Assembly: GCA_020847175.1 (NCBI GenBank)
Contig: JADLCM010000016.1
Coordinates: forward strand, 1 to 64,000
Length of the DNA: 64,000 bases
Origin: Phycisphaerales bacterium
GTDB taxonomy: Bacteria; Planctomycetota; Phycisphaerae; Phycisphaerales; UBA1924
Direction: 5' to 3'
Position numbers and translations under genes: made by a program. Every line of letters starts with the position of its first letter. Position 1 is the first letter of the stretch. This document shows, piece after piece, positions 7,784-17,286 of this stretch. A model generated the notes under the pieces. The model made no database searches. It had not been told where the DNA came from and was given only the letters and a program-made list of their open reading frames with translations.

Positions 7784-8737
7784 TCATCCGGCCTTGGCAA
7801 GTCGCGGCGTGCCCTCGAGCACGGACATTTCACACCGGTTCCGCCCGCCCTGCTTCGCCCGGTACAGGTTCTTGTCCGCCGCCTCCAGCCACTGCGCCGC
7901 GCTCGCCTCCGCGCCGGCGGCATGCGACCCCACGATCCCGATCGACACCGTCACCTTGCGCTCCGGGTGCCTCGACCAGACCATCTCGCCCATCGAGAGT
8001 CGGATCCTGTCACACACCAGCAGGGCATCCTCCGGTGTCGTGTCGGGCATGATGAGGCAGAACTCCTCGCCCCCGAATCGGCACGGAATGTCCGACGCGC
8101 GGCACGCCTTCTGGAGCGCCGCCCCGATCCCCACCAGCACCGCGTCGCCCGCCGGGTGCCCATAGGTGTCGTTGATGCTCTTGAAATGGTCGGCGTCGAA
8201 CACCGCCAGCGAGATCGGGCGCGCCTTGCGGCTCGCCGTCGCGACCACCTCGCGCCAGCGCGCGTCGAAGTGCGCCCGGTTGTAGAGACCCGTGAGCCCG
8301 TCGATCTGCGCCCGCTGCGCGAGCATGGTCAGCAGGCGGCTGAGGCGGATCGCCGCCCGCACGCGCACCCGCAGTTCGGTGAGGTCAAAGGGCTTGCAGA
8401 TGTAGTCCACTGCGCCCAGGTCAAAGGCGGTCACCTTGTCCTGCGGGCTCGAAAGCCCTGACAGCACGATCACCGGGATGTCCATCGTCTTTGGATCATC
8501 CTTGATACGCCGAAGGATCTCGAAGCCGTCCATCCCCGGGATCACCAGGTCAAGCAAGATGAGCGTGGGCCGATTGTCGCGGAGGAGTCTGAGTCCTTCC
8601 TCGCCCGTCTTCACGCATGTGATCTGCACGCCCTCGCTCTTCAGACGCGCGGTGAGAAGGCGATGCACGTCTACCGAGTCATCGATCACGAGGATCGAAG
8701 GCACATCCGATTCGGGCTGAGCAACAGAGGTAGTCAT
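7784..8737 (-). CDS. Response regulator with GGDEF (diguanylate cyclase) domain
   Basis: Residues about 12-130 are a receiver domain: acidic pair in VIDDS, phosphoacceptor Asp in LILLDLVIPGMDG, conserved Thr/Ser position in VIVLSGL and Lys in YICKPFD. A GGDEF domain follows with DGLTGLYNRAHFD, FDADHFKSINDTYGHPAGD and the active-site loop RFGGEEF. The enzyme should make cyclic di-GMP when phosphorylated, a PleD/WspR-like layout. The RxxD inhibitory site is not evident. An in-frame GTG at 8773 would add 12 residues, but the ATG at 8737 is preceded by GAGGGG and is preferred (317 aa). It is in one transcription unit with the upstream Hpt gene. Confidence 0.92.
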   Translation of the reverse strand: MTTSVAQPESDVPSILVIDDSVDVHRLLTARLKSEGVQITCVKTGEEGLRLLRDNRPTLILLDLVIPGMDGFEILRRIKDDPKTMDIPVIVLSGLSSPQDKVTAFDLGAVDYICKPFDLTELRVRVRAAIRLSRLLTMLAQRAQIDGLTGLYNRAHFDARWREVVATASRKARPISLAVFDADHFKSINDTYGHPAGDAVLVGIGAALQKACRASDIPCRFGGEEFCLIMPDTTPEDALLVCDRIRLSMGEMVWSRHPERKVTVSIGIVGSHAAGAEASAAQWLEAADKNLYRAKQGGRNRCEMSVLEGTPRLAKAG

Positions 8738-8782
8738 CGGGCCGAGTATCCCCTCACGAGGCCGGCGAACCACTCACGGCGA

Positions 8783-9118
8783 TCAACTCGTCGCTCGGCG
8801 GCAAAGGTCGATGAGGCCGTCGACTTCGGCTCGGATCGAAGCGAGGCTGCGATCCGCCTCCGGGCGCGAACGCACGAAGTCCTCGATCTTTCCCGCCGCC
8901 TCGGAGATCGGATCGAACCCGTAGCCGCCGCCCGCACCGCGAATCTGATGGATCTGACGCATCACTGAACCAAGGTCGCCAGAGTCCAGAGATCCCTGGA
9001 GCGTCGCCAGACGCTCAGGCAACTCGCGAACAAAGGTGCTGACCAGTTCCGTCATGTCAGGGTCGTCCTTGAAAGTCGAATAGAGCGGTGAGCAGTTTCC
9101 GTCTGGGTTGCGGCTCAT
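8783..9118 (-). CDS. Histidine phosphotransfer (Hpt) domain protein
   Basis: The 111-residue protein is a single Hpt four-helix bundle. The phosphoaccepting histidine is in QIHQIRGAGGGYGF, equivalent to the HxxKGxxxxxG consensus with Arg for Lys. It should shuttle phosphate between a hybrid kinase encoded elsewhere and a receiver. The partner is probably the response-regulator/GGDEF protein encoded immediately downstream on the same strand (45-nt gap to its preferred start). The start at 9118 is the first ATG in frame. Confidence 0.85.
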   Translation of the reverse strand: MSRNPDGNCSPLYSTFKDDPDMTELVSTFVRELPERLATLQGSLDSGDLGSVMRQIHQIRGAGGGYGFDPISEAAGKIEDFVRSRPEADRSLASIRAEVDGLIDLCRRATS

Positions 9119-9715
9119 GGGGCAACACTCCCCGAGAAAAGTGGTTTCGACTCAAACAGGGGATCGTGTTCGCGACGTTCACCCCTTTGGACACTATTGC
9201 GCAACGGGTGACCTCCCCAAACCAAACTGGGAGGAATACCGGTGGACGTCACAGCATCGGACTCCGGCGGCGAAGCCTGAGCATCCGCCTGGTGGAATCC
9301 GGGTTCTCGCCAGTGCTTCACCTCGACAAACCCACCCAAACCGGGGGGCGCGTACGGCCTGGGTGCTCTGCTTCGCGCCAGCATCGGTCGCCGCATGCGC
9401 GCCGTGCGCACGAATCCTCTGGTCGTAGTGCCGGATGAGGGATACGGCTCAACGGTGCCCCGGCGGAACTGACGACACCACTCCGCGGTGTCGGCTGAAC
9501 GCCACCTTCGCCTCGCACGACGAGTCGCGGTTCATGCTCCGACCCTTGGCGCGGCGGGCCCGGACACCCCCGCGCCGGGTTCCGACCATCCGCCCGCGCC
9601 CCCCAAGACGGCTCGCATCCGCCTTCCATCTTGCCGGGCCTCTGGGCCCCTGTGACCATGCAGAGATCCTGAGCGGTTGTCTGCGGTCCGCCTTGTCCCG
9701 ATCTTTCGGGCATTG
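9119..9715. other. Intergenic region without a recognised gene
   Basis: About 600 bases lie between the Hpt gene start and the yidC stop. No reading frame here looks coding. I looked for the RNase P core GAGGAAAGTC and the SRP RNA loop and found neither. A hairpin, CCTCCC-N11-GGGAGG, lies at about 9211-9233. A short stem, CCCGA-AAGA-TCGGG, follows the yidC stop near 9700 without a T-run. The rest is unexplained. Confidence 0.5.
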
Positions 9716-12034
9716 TCACCGCTTCTTGAACCGGTCCGGCGGGGGCTTGCCCTTGCCCGGCGTTCCGCGCGGCGCCACACCCTTGCCGGGGCCGGGCATC
9801 GTGCTCGTCTTGCCCGATCGCGCTTGCTGCTGCTGCTCCGCCGCCTTCCTCAGCCGATCCAGGAACCCTCCCGGTTTCGCCTGTTTGCGCTGCGCGAGTT
9901 TCTCGGGGTTCAACAGGTCGTGCTTGGCGATGTGCGCCCGGATCCACCGGCTCTCGAAGATGCCCAGCGTCGAGTTGGCCACGAAGTACAGCGTCAGCCC
10001 GCTCGGCGAGTTGTACATGAACAGCGGGAACACGAACACGATGATCCATCGCACGATCGCCTGCTGCTGACGCTGCTCCGGCGTCAGGTTTGCCGACGCC
10101 TGCGGCGGCGTCAGGTACTTCTGCTGCAGGAAGAACACCACCCCCAGCACCACCGGCAACACGTTGATCGAATCCACCCGCCCGAAGATCGGCAGGGTCG
10201 GCCCGTGCCGGAACCACACCGCCCGGTCCGGCTGCGCCAAGTCCGCCAGGAACGACCAGGCCCCGCCCGTCATGCTCTGGAACACCCCGAAGAACGCGGG
10301 CTGCTGGCGCAGCTCAAACGCGTAGAAGATCACCGCGTAGACCGCCAGCCACACCGGAGTCTGCAGAAAGGCCGTCAGGAACGCGAGGCACCCCATCGGC
10401 CCCACGCCCGCCTCCCGCATCAGCCTCGCCTTCTCCATCTGCCCCGCCTTCGGGTCGTTCGCGTACTTCTCTTCGATCTTCTTGAGGCGCGGCGCAATCG
10501 CCTGCATCTGCTTGCCCATCATCTGCATGCGGATCTGCGTCCACCTCGTCACCGGGTGCAGGATCGACCGCACGATCAGCACCAGCACGATGATCGCCAG
10601 CGCCCAGTCGAACACCACGTAGTTGTGCAGCACGCGCAGCAGGCCCAGGATGGGCGTCGTCAGCCAGTCAAACGTGCACCACCCGCACATCCCGCCCGCG
10701 TTGAAGGCCACCGCTTCGCCCAGCGCGATCCGCTTCGCCCCCTCCTCCGCGTTCATCAACGACTTCTGGAGCGGCCCCGCATACACCACAAGGTCCAGGT
10801 CCGCCTCCGCCCCGGGCGCCAGGCTCTGCGCCGCGCTCGCGAACCGCAGCCCCAGCACCGCGTCCATCGCGTTCTGCGCCCGGGTGTTGGCCACCACGCG
10901 CTGCACCACCCGCCCCCCGCCCAGCGGGGCGACGCCCCCCTCGGGCTGCGGCGAATGCACCGCCACCGCGAAGTAACGGCTCGTCTGCGCGATCCACACC
11001 AACTCATACCCGCGGCTCGCCGCGGTCTTCGTAGGCCAGAAGTCCTTCACCGCCGGGTACACCCCCGCCTTCTTCCCCCCGATCACCCCTGACCGCGAAC
11101 GCAGCTCGCCGTCCGCGACCACGTGCGTCCGCGATGGGTCGTTCCGCGTGCTCAGCAGGTGCCCCACGCGAACGCGCCGGCGGTCGCCGATCGACGAGAT
11201 ATCGTCCTCGATCTCCACCGGACCGTACTCGCTCAGCGCCACCTTCACCGGGCGCCCCGACAGGTTGCACACGCGCTGGCGCACGCCAAGCTCGTACGAC
11301 CCTGACTCCAGCGTGAACTGCCTCGTGATCTCGACGATCGGCCGGTCCTCGCCATCCCGGATCTCCGCCCGGAACGAGCCCGGTGCAACCTCCTGCCACA
11401 CCCTCCGCTCTTTCCCGTCCGGGCCCGGCACCGCCTGGAGCGGCACCACCACCCCGTCAATCGTCACCGACTCAACCGAGAGAGGCGTCATGCCCGTGTT
11501 CGCGAAGTCAACTTCGCGCTGCACCCGCACATGCTCCTGCCGCCGGATCGACTCAAAGTGCCCCGCCAGTTCGATCGACGCCACCCCCGCCCCGTAGCGG
11601 CTGAACTCGACCCGCATCGCCGCCGGCCCCTCGGGGTCGAGCGCTCCGATGGGCGTCGGCGCAAATACCTCGGACGACGACGCGAACTCCACCGCCCGGT
11701 ATGCCGTCGCCGCAGGCCCTTCCGTCAGGACCGCTCCGGGCGCAGCGCTTCCGGGCTCACCCCCAGGAGCCGGCTCTCCTGCCCCGCCGCCCTCCGGGGC
11801 TTCGCCGGGCTCGCCTCCCGCCTCAGTCTGGCCCGGCTGACCCTCAGCAGGCACTTGCAGCGCGTCGCTGGGGTCAGACGCCGCCGGCGCGGGGTTCTTC
11901 GCGACCTCGCGCTGCTGCGCCGGGGCCGTCGGCCGCTTCCCCCCCTTCGCATAGATCACCGCGATCCCAACTCCTCCGAGCAGCAGCAGGATCGGCACAA
12001 TGATGCGAAGTGGTGTGTTCGTTTTGGCGGCCAT
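9716..12034 (-). CDS. yidC: Membrane protein insertase YidC
   Basis: YidC inserts membrane proteins into the inner membrane with or without SecYEG. The 772-residue protein has an N-terminal anchor (IIVPILLLLGGVGIAVIY), a Pro/Gly/Glu-rich linker at about 35-105, a large periplasmic beta domain and the conserved C-terminal Oxa1 core. The core includes YVVFDWALAIIVLVLIVRSILHPV, the arginine of the hydrophilic groove, MGCLAFLTAFLQTPVWLAVY and FPLFMYNSPSGLTLYFVANS. The C-terminus is basic, ending in KKR, suitable for ribosome contact. A large periplasmic domain is typical of Gram-negative YidC. The usual neighbours rnpA and mnmE are absent here. The start at 12034 has CGGAAG upstream. Confidence 0.95.
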   Translation of the reverse strand: MAAKTNTPLRIIVPILLLLGGVGIAVIYAKGGKRPTAPAQQREVAKNPAPAASDPSDALQVPAEGQPGQTEAGGEPGEAPEGGGAGEPAPGGEPGSAAPGAVLTEGPAATAYRAVEFASSSEVFAPTPIGALDPEGPAAMRVEFSRYGAGVASIELAGHFESIRRQEHVRVQREVDFANTGMTPLSVESVTIDGVVVPLQAVPGPDGKERRVWQEVAPGSFRAEIRDGEDRPIVEITRQFTLESGSYELGVRQRVCNLSGRPVKVALSEYGPVEIEDDISSIGDRRRVRVGHLLSTRNDPSRTHVVADGELRSRSGVIGGKKAGVYPAVKDFWPTKTAASRGYELVWIAQTSRYFAVAVHSPQPEGGVAPLGGGRVVQRVVANTRAQNAMDAVLGLRFASAAQSLAPGAEADLDLVVYAGPLQKSLMNAEEGAKRIALGEAVAFNAGGMCGWCTFDWLTTPILGLLRVLHNYVVFDWALAIIVLVLIVRSILHPVTRWTQIRMQMMGKQMQAIAPRLKKIEEKYANDPKAGQMEKARLMREAGVGPMGCLAFLTAFLQTPVWLAVYAVIFYAFELRQQPAFFGVFQSMTGGAWSFLADLAQPDRAVWFRHGPTLPIFGRVDSINVLPVVLGVVFFLQQKYLTPPQASANLTPEQRQQQAIVRWIIVFVFPLFMYNSPSGLTLYFVANSTLGIFESRWIRAHIAKHDLLNPEKLAQRKQAKPGGFLDRLRKAAEQQQQARSGKTSTMPGPGKGVAPRGTPGKGKPPPDRFKKR

Positions 12035-12453
12035 GCGTCTTCCGGCGTTGGGTCAGGGGCATGCGGGGTGGGGCGAATCTGAACAGCGATCCGGGCCAGA
12101 CGATTCGGGGCAGACGATGCGGAGCATTGCGGTGCGTGGTGCAGTGAGCAGTGAATTGGGGCGACGTGAATCGGGCGGCGTGCAACGGAACAAAGGAGAG
12201 GGCAGTAAAGCGAAGCGTGGCGAAGTAAGACGGGATTGGGTGAAGCGGCGTGAACGGCGTGGTGCCAAGTCTCGCGAGGCGAAGTTTAGACCCCAATCCC
12301 CCAATCGCCCGCCACGCTCCGTTCCGCGTCCCCCCCGCTCCGTACGGGGCCGGATACCACAACCCCGCCGCCCCCGGCGCGGGTCATGCCCGACAGGCAG
12401 TTTCACTCGGGCCGGGCGCTGCGAACGATCCGCGCGCCGCCCCTCCGCCGGTT
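12035..12453. other. Intergenic region upstream of yidC, pyrimidine-rich on the yidC strand
   Basis: About 420 bases with lower GC than the genes around. On the yidC strand the stretch 12290-12080 is rich in short TTCAC/TTCGC-like words, giving a low-complexity pyrimidine tract. It could be a long yidC leader, but no firm promoter was seen. One copy of the GC hairpin repeat lies at 12326-12350. Confidence 0.5.
12326..12350 (+). repeat. Dispersed hairpin repeat, copy 1 (divergent)
   Basis: This copy begins GCGTC, has a run of C, the TCCGT centre and ends CGGGGC. It is the least conserved of the four copies and its stem pairs only partly. It lies 3' of the metallophosphoesterase gene. Confidence 0.5.
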
Positions 12454-13233
12454 CTACCGGCCCTGGAACAGCCGATCTCCCAGCCAGTCGTGAAGTTGCG
12501 GCACCGCCTTGATCTTGTCCGCCGTCACCGCAACGTCGTATTCCACGCGCACGAACTCCACCCGGTCCTCGCTGAAGATCGCATACGCCGCCCGAGGATC
12601 GAGGTCGCGCGGTTGCCCCACCGACCCCACGTTCACGATGGCCTTCTCGCTCTCGTTGAAGCGATACACCGGCTCCTCGCCCAGCTCCCCCGGCGGATAA
12701 AAGTCCGGTTCATCGGTGAACACTCCGGGCACGTGCGTGTGCCCGCTGATGCACACCCGGTCGATCCGCTCAAAGATCGACTCGATCTTCTCAGGCGAGT
12801 TCGTCACGTCCTCGGCAAACACGTACTCATTGATCGGCCGGCGCGGCGACCCGTGCACCGCCAGGATCGGAAAGCTCATCCCCGGAAACTGGTCCACCAC
12901 CCGCACCCGCAGCCGCCCCAGGAAGTCATACCGTGACGCCCGCTTCGCCTCGTCCGGTTCCGCGTCGAACTGCTCACGCGTCCAGTACGCGCTCGATTCC
13001 GCCGATGCGTTGAAGTTCGTCGGCTCGTAGAGCACCCCGAAGTCGTGGTTCCCCATCAGGCTCCAGGCGCAATGTTTGCGCACGAGGTCCACGCACTCCA
13101 ACGGCTCAGGGCCGTATCCCACGATGTCCCCGAGGCAGATGATCCGGCTGACCCCGCGCCGCGCGATGTCCTCCAGGACCCGCCGCAGGGCCTCGGCGTT
13201 CCCGTGAATGTCACTGATGACGGCGGTGGACAA
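12454..13233 (-). CDS. Calcineurin-like metallophosphoesterase, YfcE/MJ0936 type
   Basis: The 259-residue protein carries the metallophosphoesterase metal motifs in order: SDIHGN, GDIVGYGPEP, GNHD, HGSPR and SGHTHVP. These bind two metals and catalyse phosphodiester hydrolysis; the substrate is unknown. The start is taken as the TTG at 13233, seven bases after GGAG and directly before STAVISDIHGN, because the in-frame upstream extension is antisense to clpP and not protein-like. The gene is divergent from clpP. It is probably cytoplasmic, as no signal peptide is seen. Confidence 0.88.
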   Translation of the reverse strand: MSTAVISDIHGNAEALRRVLEDIARRGVSRIICLGDIVGYGPEPLECVDLVRKHCAWSLMGNHDFGVLYEPTNFNASAESSAYWTREQFDAEPDEAKRASRYDFLGRLRVRVVDQFPGMSFPILAVHGSPRRPINEYVFAEDVTNSPEKIESIFERIDRVCISGHTHVPGVFTDEPDFYPPGELGEEPVYRFNESEKAIVNVGSVGQPRDLDPRAAYAIFSEDRVEFVRVEYDVAVTADKIKAVPQLHDWLGDRLFQGR

Positions 13234-13443
13234 CGCGGCCTCCGGGCGTCCCCCCGTGCGGGCGAAGGGGAGGGAAGTGCCGATGGTATCGACCCTCCGG
13301 CGAGGGGACAACGCGCTCCGTTTCCTCGCCCCGGCCTCAGTCTCTGCCCGGGGCGAACCGATACCGGGCATATCCTTTCTTGGGCACACGCGGGACGGAT
13401 CCCGCGCGATCCCCACAGACCCCTGACCCAGAGGAACCCACGC

Positions 13444-14031
13444 ATGGCCTCCGCGGGCGTCACCTATCAGCGAACCCGGGAAATGACGATCGACGAGCTC
13501 CTGCTCGAAAACCGCATCGTCTTCATGATCGGCGAGATCAATCAAGGGTCCGCCGCGCGCGTCATGATGCAGATGCTCTACCTCGAGAACCAGAAGCGAG
13601 GACAGGACATCAGCCTCTACATCAACTCCCCGGGCGGCGCGGTGGACGACACCCTCGCCATCTATGACACCATGCGGTTCCTCTCCTCCCCCGTCGCCAC
13701 CTACTGCATCGGGCGCGCGTATTCCGGCGCCGCCGTGCTCCTCACCGCGGGCGTCAAGGGCAAGCGCTTCATCCTGCCGCACGCCAAGGTCATGGTGCAC
13801 CAGCCGTACGGCGGCATCACCGGCCCCGCCGAGGACATCCGCATCCAGGCTGAGCAGATCATCAAGGCCAAGCAGGAACTCAACCGCATCGTCGCCACCC
13901 ACACCGGGAGGTCGTACGACGAGGTCCAGGCCGCCGCCGAACGCGATCGCTACTTCTCCGCCCAGGAAGCCCGAGACTGGGGCCTCGTGGACGAAATCCT
14001 CAATGAGAAGGACCTGCCCAAGGCCCTCTGA
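13444..14031 (+). CDS. clpP1: ClpP protease subunit, variant paralogue (ClpP1)
   Basis: The 195-residue protein has the ClpP fold signatures [19 protein letters not shown], the nucleophile serine in [15 protein letters not shown] and the catalytic histidine in VMVHQPYGG. The serine motif reads AYSGA instead of the usual AASMG. The N-terminus ([19 protein letters not shown]) also lacks the canonical VPxVIE start. Such divergent ClpP subunits often form mixed ClpP1P2 tetradecamers with a canonical paralogue, and one is encoded 60 bp downstream on the same strand. They degrade ssrA-tagged and regulatory substrates with ClpX/ClpA ATPases, which are not in the window. AGAGGAA precedes the ATG. Confidence 0.93.
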   Translation: MASAGVTYQRTREMTIDELLLENRIVFMIGEINQGSAARVMMQMLYLENQKRGQDISLYINSPGGAVDDTLAIYDTMRFLSSPVATYCIGRAYSGAAVLLTAGVKGKRFILPHAKVMVHQPYGGITGPAEDIRIQAEQIIKAKQELNRIVATHTGRSYDEVQAAAERDRYFSAQEARDWGLVDEILNEKDLPKAL

Positions 14032-14090
14032 TCCCGCGTCACCACTCACCCGCACACCGCCGGCCCCGGGGCCGGATTCGAGACCACGCC

Positions 14091-14714
14091 ATGTCCTATC
14101 TCGTTCCCATCGTCATCGAGCAGTCAGCCCGCGGAGAGCGGGCCTACGACATCTACAGCCGCCTGCTCAAAGACCGCATCATCTTCGTCGGCGGGCCGGT
14201 CATGGATGACATGGCCAACCTCATCGTCGCCCAGCTCCTCTTCCTCGCCAACGAAGACCCCAAGACCGATGTCCACCTCTACGTCAACTCTCCCGGCGGC
14301 AGCGTCTCCGCAGGCATGGCGATCATCGACACCATGATGTACATCCAGCCCGAGGTCTGCACCTACATCATCGGGCAGGCCGCCAGCATGGGCAGCCTCA
14401 TCGCCTGCTCCGGGGCGAAGGGCAAGCGCTTCACCCTCCCCAATAGCCGCAATCTCATGCACCAGCCCCTGCTCTCCGGCGTGCTCGAAGGCCAGGCCAC
14501 CGACCTCGAGATCGAAGCCCGCGAGATGCTCCGCATCCGCGAAAAGATCTACGAGATCTACGCCGCCCAGACCGGCAAGAGCAAGGACCGCATCCAGCGC
14601 GACATCGACCGCAACAAGTGGCTCGACGAAGGCGAGATGCTGGAATACGGCCTGGTCGACAAGATCCTCTCCGCCATGCCGCGCCACCGCCTCGACCGCC
14701 CCGGCGCTGAATAA
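14091..14714 (+). CDS. clpP: ATP-dependent Clp protease proteolytic subunit ClpP (canonical, ClpP2)
   Basis: The 207-residue protein begins with the canonical [20 protein letters not shown] sequence that forms the axial gate. It carries the serine nucleophile in [13 protein letters not shown] and the histidine in [27 protein letters not shown] lines the active site. It should self-assemble into the double heptameric ring, possibly mixed with the upstream ClpP1. The 59-bp gap and shared orientation suggest co-transcription. A hairpin repeat copy lies 30 bp after the stop codon. Confidence 0.96.
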   Translation: MSYLVPIVIEQSARGERAYDIYSRLLKDRIIFVGGPVMDDMANLIVAQLLFLANEDPKTDVHLYVNSPGGSVSAGMAIIDTMMYIQPEVCTYIIGQAASMGSLIACSGAKGKRFTLPNSRNLMHQPLLSGVLEGQATDLEIEAREMLRIREKIYEIYAAQTGKSKDRIQRDIDRNKWLDEGEMLEYGLVDKILSAMPRHRLDRPGAE

Positions 14715-14743
14715 CTCCCGCTCGCCCGCGCATCGCCTCCTTT

Positions 14744-14770
14744 GCGTACCCCCACCCTCCGTGTGGGGCT
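14744..14770 (+). repeat. Dispersed hairpin repeat, copy 2
   Basis: GCGTA is followed by CCCCACCC-TCC-GTGTGGGG and CT. The arms pair at seven of eight positions around a TCC loop. It lies between clpP2 and the esterase gene, 30 bp after the clpP2 stop, and could act in transcription termination. Confidence 0.6.
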
Positions 14771-14883
14771 CTGGCACTTCTCGCGCCGTGCCTGCCCCTT
14801 GAAGCTCCGAGCCCGCCCCACCATCATCACCCGGCCCTCGCCCCCTCCGCGTATCCTCACTCCCGGTGGGGCGGAGGCCGGCC

Positions 14884-16341
14884 ATGCGCACGCTCATCGC
14901 GATCCTCATCATCCTCGTCCCCCTTGCCCGCGCCGACATCTTCGACGTAGGCGGCAGGCGGCCCACCTCGATCATCGTGACCCAGGGCGGCACACCCCCC
15001 GACCCGTTGCCCGCCCTGCCCATGCTCCGCCGGCTCGCCGGCGTCGTCGCCGAGCTCGACACGCAGGGGCTCATCACCCTGCGCGGCGCCGCCAAGTCCG
15101 CGGGCTCGCGCGATCAGCCCGGCGCCGACTGGCCCGTCGCGTTCTCCCTCTTCCTCAGCGCGGGCGACCGCACCAAGCGCCTCGACATGCTCCGCGCCCC
15201 CGACGGGCGCTGGTTCCTCGTTGATGTCCCCGACGACCGGGGCCGGCGCGCCGCGGTCATCCTGGACGCCGACGAAATCCTTCCCCTCGTCCGCGACTGG
15301 CCCTCGTACACGGGCGGCTACGACCTCCCCGCACCCGACACCCCCGGCGTGCCCACCGAACTCGCGCCCCCGTTCACCCCCGGCTGGGTCATGCTCGATG
15401 ATGCCGCGGTGCGCCGGCGACTCCACCGCGGCGGTTCCTGGGACTTCGACCCCGCCGATCGCGATCTCACCCGGCAGACCATGTTCGTCCGGCTCCCGCG
15501 CGGCTACCACCCGCGCCAGCCTGCCGGCGTACTCGTGTGGATCGACCCCACCGACCAGGGCAGCCCCCCCGCCAACTACTGGGATGCCTGCGACCAGCTC
15601 AACCTCATCGCCGTGGGCGTCATGGACATGGGCAACGAGCGACCTGTCTTCAACCGCCTCCAGAGCGCCTTCGACGCCCTCGCCACCGTCTGCCGCCGAT
15701 ACAGCGTCGATCACGAACGCCTGTACCTCACGGGCTTCTCCGGCGGCGGACGCTGCACCTCGCGCCTCTGGGCCTGCTTCGCCGACGTCTGGAACGGCGC
15801 GATCGCCGTCGGCGCGCTCGATGTCTATGAGCAGACCCATGGCGACGGACGCACGGTCTACCCCCCCGCCTTTGACAAGCCCAGGCCCCCCATGCTCGCC
15901 CTGGCCCGCAGCCGCCGGCTCGCCGTCGTGTCGGGGCCCGGAGACTTCAACTACGTCCCGATCCGCGCCGGCATGAAGGTGCTCGACGACGACAAGATGA
16001 CCGCCCGCTTCTTCGACGTGCCCGGCCTCGCGCACGAGATCCCCGGCCCCGAACGCATGAACGAAGTCGTCGCCTGGATCGACGAGCCCGTGCAGTTGCG
16101 CCGCGCCGAGGCACGCGCGGCGGGCGATCTCGCCATGCGCGAGTTCCTCGGCTCGCACACGCCGGATGCCCCGCTGACCGAACCCGAGCGCCGGGCCCTC
16201 GAAGCGATCATCGCCCGCGCGCCCTGGACGCCCTCCGCCTGGTCCGCCGCCGAACTCCTCGGCCTCGCGCCCGTGGTCGCCGACGAGCCCGCTGTTGCTC
16301 CCGCGCCCGATGCCGCCCCGACCCCTGCGGGCGGCCCGTAG
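14884..16341 (+). CDS. Secreted alpha/beta-hydrolase (esterase-like)
   Basis: The 485-residue protein starts with a short signal peptide (MRTLIAILIILVPLARA). The N-terminal third is of unknown fold. From about residue 190 there is an esterase/PHB-depolymerase-like alpha/beta-hydrolase domain: the nucleophile elbow LTGFSGGGRCTS holds the serine, and PGLAHEIP supplies a plausible catalytic histidine. The substrate is unknown; a carbohydrate ester or polyester is possible by analogy. The last 40 residues are Ala/Pro-rich. The ATG at 14884 is preceded by GGGCGGAGG. A GTG six codons earlier is possible but would spoil the signal peptide. Confidence 0.78.
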   Translation: MRTLIAILIILVPLARADIFDVGGRRPTSIIVTQGGTPPDPLPALPMLRRLAGVVAELDTQGLITLRGAAKSAGSRDQPGADWPVAFSLFLSAGDRTKRLDMLRAPDGRWFLVDVPDDRGRRAAVILDADEILPLVRDWPSYTGGYDLPAPDTPGVPTELAPPFTPGWVMLDDAAVRRRLHRGGSWDFDPADRDLTRQTMFVRLPRGYHPRQPAGVLVWIDPTDQGSPPANYWDACDQLNLIAVGVMDMGNERPVFNRLQSAFDALATVCRRYSVDHERLYLTGFSGGGRCTSRLWACFADVWNGAIAVGALDVYEQTHGDGRTVYPPAFDKPRPPMLALARSRRLAVVSGPGDFNYVPIRAGMKVLDDDKMTARFFDVPGLAHEIPGPERMNEVVAWIDEPVQLRRAEARAAGDLAMREFLGSHTPDAPLTEPERRALEAIIARAPWTPSAWSAAELLGLAPVVADEPAVAPAPDAAPTPAGGP

Positions 16342-16371
16342 CCCGCCCGCTCCCACCCGTGCCCGGGTTCC

Positions 16372-16396
16372 GCGTCCCCCACACTCCGTGCGGGGC
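16372..16396 (+). repeat. Dispersed hairpin repeat, copy 3
   Basis: GCGTC is followed by CCCCACAC-TCC-GTGCGGGG and CT. One A/C mismatch interrupts an eight-position stem. It lies 30 bp after the esterase stop, between convergent genes. Confidence 0.6.
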
Positions 16397-16593
16397 TGAA
16401 GGTTCCGACGAGTCGCCAAGCGCCGCACGCCCCCCACGGAGCCGAGCCACGCCGCATCAGTTCGCACAGCGACCGTCCGGGCTCGATCGCCGCCCCACGA
16501 CTCTCCTCGCCGAACACGAGCGAACCACGGCGCGTGCCTCACAGAGCCCGCTGCGTACCGGTTCATCCTTGATGTGGGTCTCGGCTCGCCCGC

Positions 16594-17286
16594 TCAGGCG
16601 CGCCGGCGCCGCGACGCGAGCACTCCCGCCGCACCCAGCACGGTCAGGCTCGGCGCGCCGGGCACGACGCGGAAGAAGAAACTCCAGTCGTGCTGTTCGG
16701 ACGCCGGCCCTTCACCCACGTTCGCCTCGCGGTACAGGCGGCTGGAGGCGAGCAGGTTGTATTCCCCCGCCGGCAGTTGCCCCTCAAACTCGACCTCGGT
16801 GTTCAGGTTCCATCCCGCGGAGACCACCACCGAGAGATCGTCGTTGTAGAGATCAACCCCAAGCAGGTCGTCGAGCGTGGACACCTCTGCATCGAAGCGT
16901 ACGAAGGTCGGCGCCAAGATGAGGAACCGCACCGCGAGCGAACTCTCTGTATCGGCCCAGATGAACGAGTCCTCATGCTGGGGCCTGTCCAGCGCGATGC
17001 TGGTGGACCCTGACGCGATCACGCCATGCTCGCCGAAGATCGAATACTGCCAGGCCTCTCCACCCGACTGCAGTTCGTTGACGTCCACCGTCGTACCCAC
17101 CCGCGCATCAAAGAGGTCGAATGAGGTCGCCTCCCGCGCGTCCTCGTCCCCCTCGCTTTGGTTCGATGCACCTTCGTACACGAACGCTTCGGCCGCGATG
17201 GAACGGTCCTGGGTGATCGCCTGGTACTGCCCGTACGACATCCCCGACATCGACACAAGGGCGAGCGAGAACACCATCTTGCCCAT
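16594..17286 (-). CDS. Secreted protein with a PEP-CTERM-type sorting tail
   Basis: The 230-residue protein has a signal peptide (MGKMVFSLALVSMSGMSYGQ). Its C-terminus, VVPGAPSLTVLGAAGVLASRRRRA, has the VPxP-like motif, a hydrophobic stretch and a basic end, as in PEP-CTERM exosortase substrates. The middle is an uncharacterised beta-rich domain. It is probably exported and anchored or processed at the cell surface; the exosortase is not in the window. The ATG at 17286 is chosen because GGAGGTG stands five bases upstream. Confidence 0.8.
   Translation of the reverse strand: MGKMVFSLALVSMSGMSYGQYQAITQDRSIAAEAFVYEGASNQSEGDEDAREATSFDLFDARVGTTVDVNELQSGGEAWQYSIFGEHGVIASGSTSIALDRPQHEDSFIWADTESSLAVRFLILAPTFVRFDAEVSTLDDLLGVDLYNDDLSVVVSAGWNLNTEVEFEGQLPAGEYNLLASSRLYREANVGEGPASEQHDWSFFFRVVPGAPSLTVLGAAGVLASRRRRA

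Noticed and set aside
9119..9715. Possible RNase P RNA or SRP RNA in the long gap
   Set aside because: The RNase P core GAGGAAAGTC and the SRP loop consensus were sought on both strands and not found.
9677..11092. Long plus-strand reading frame opposite yidC
   Set aside because: It is antisense to a clearly recognised YidC and is Arg/His/Pro-rich, the typical shadow of a high-GC gene.
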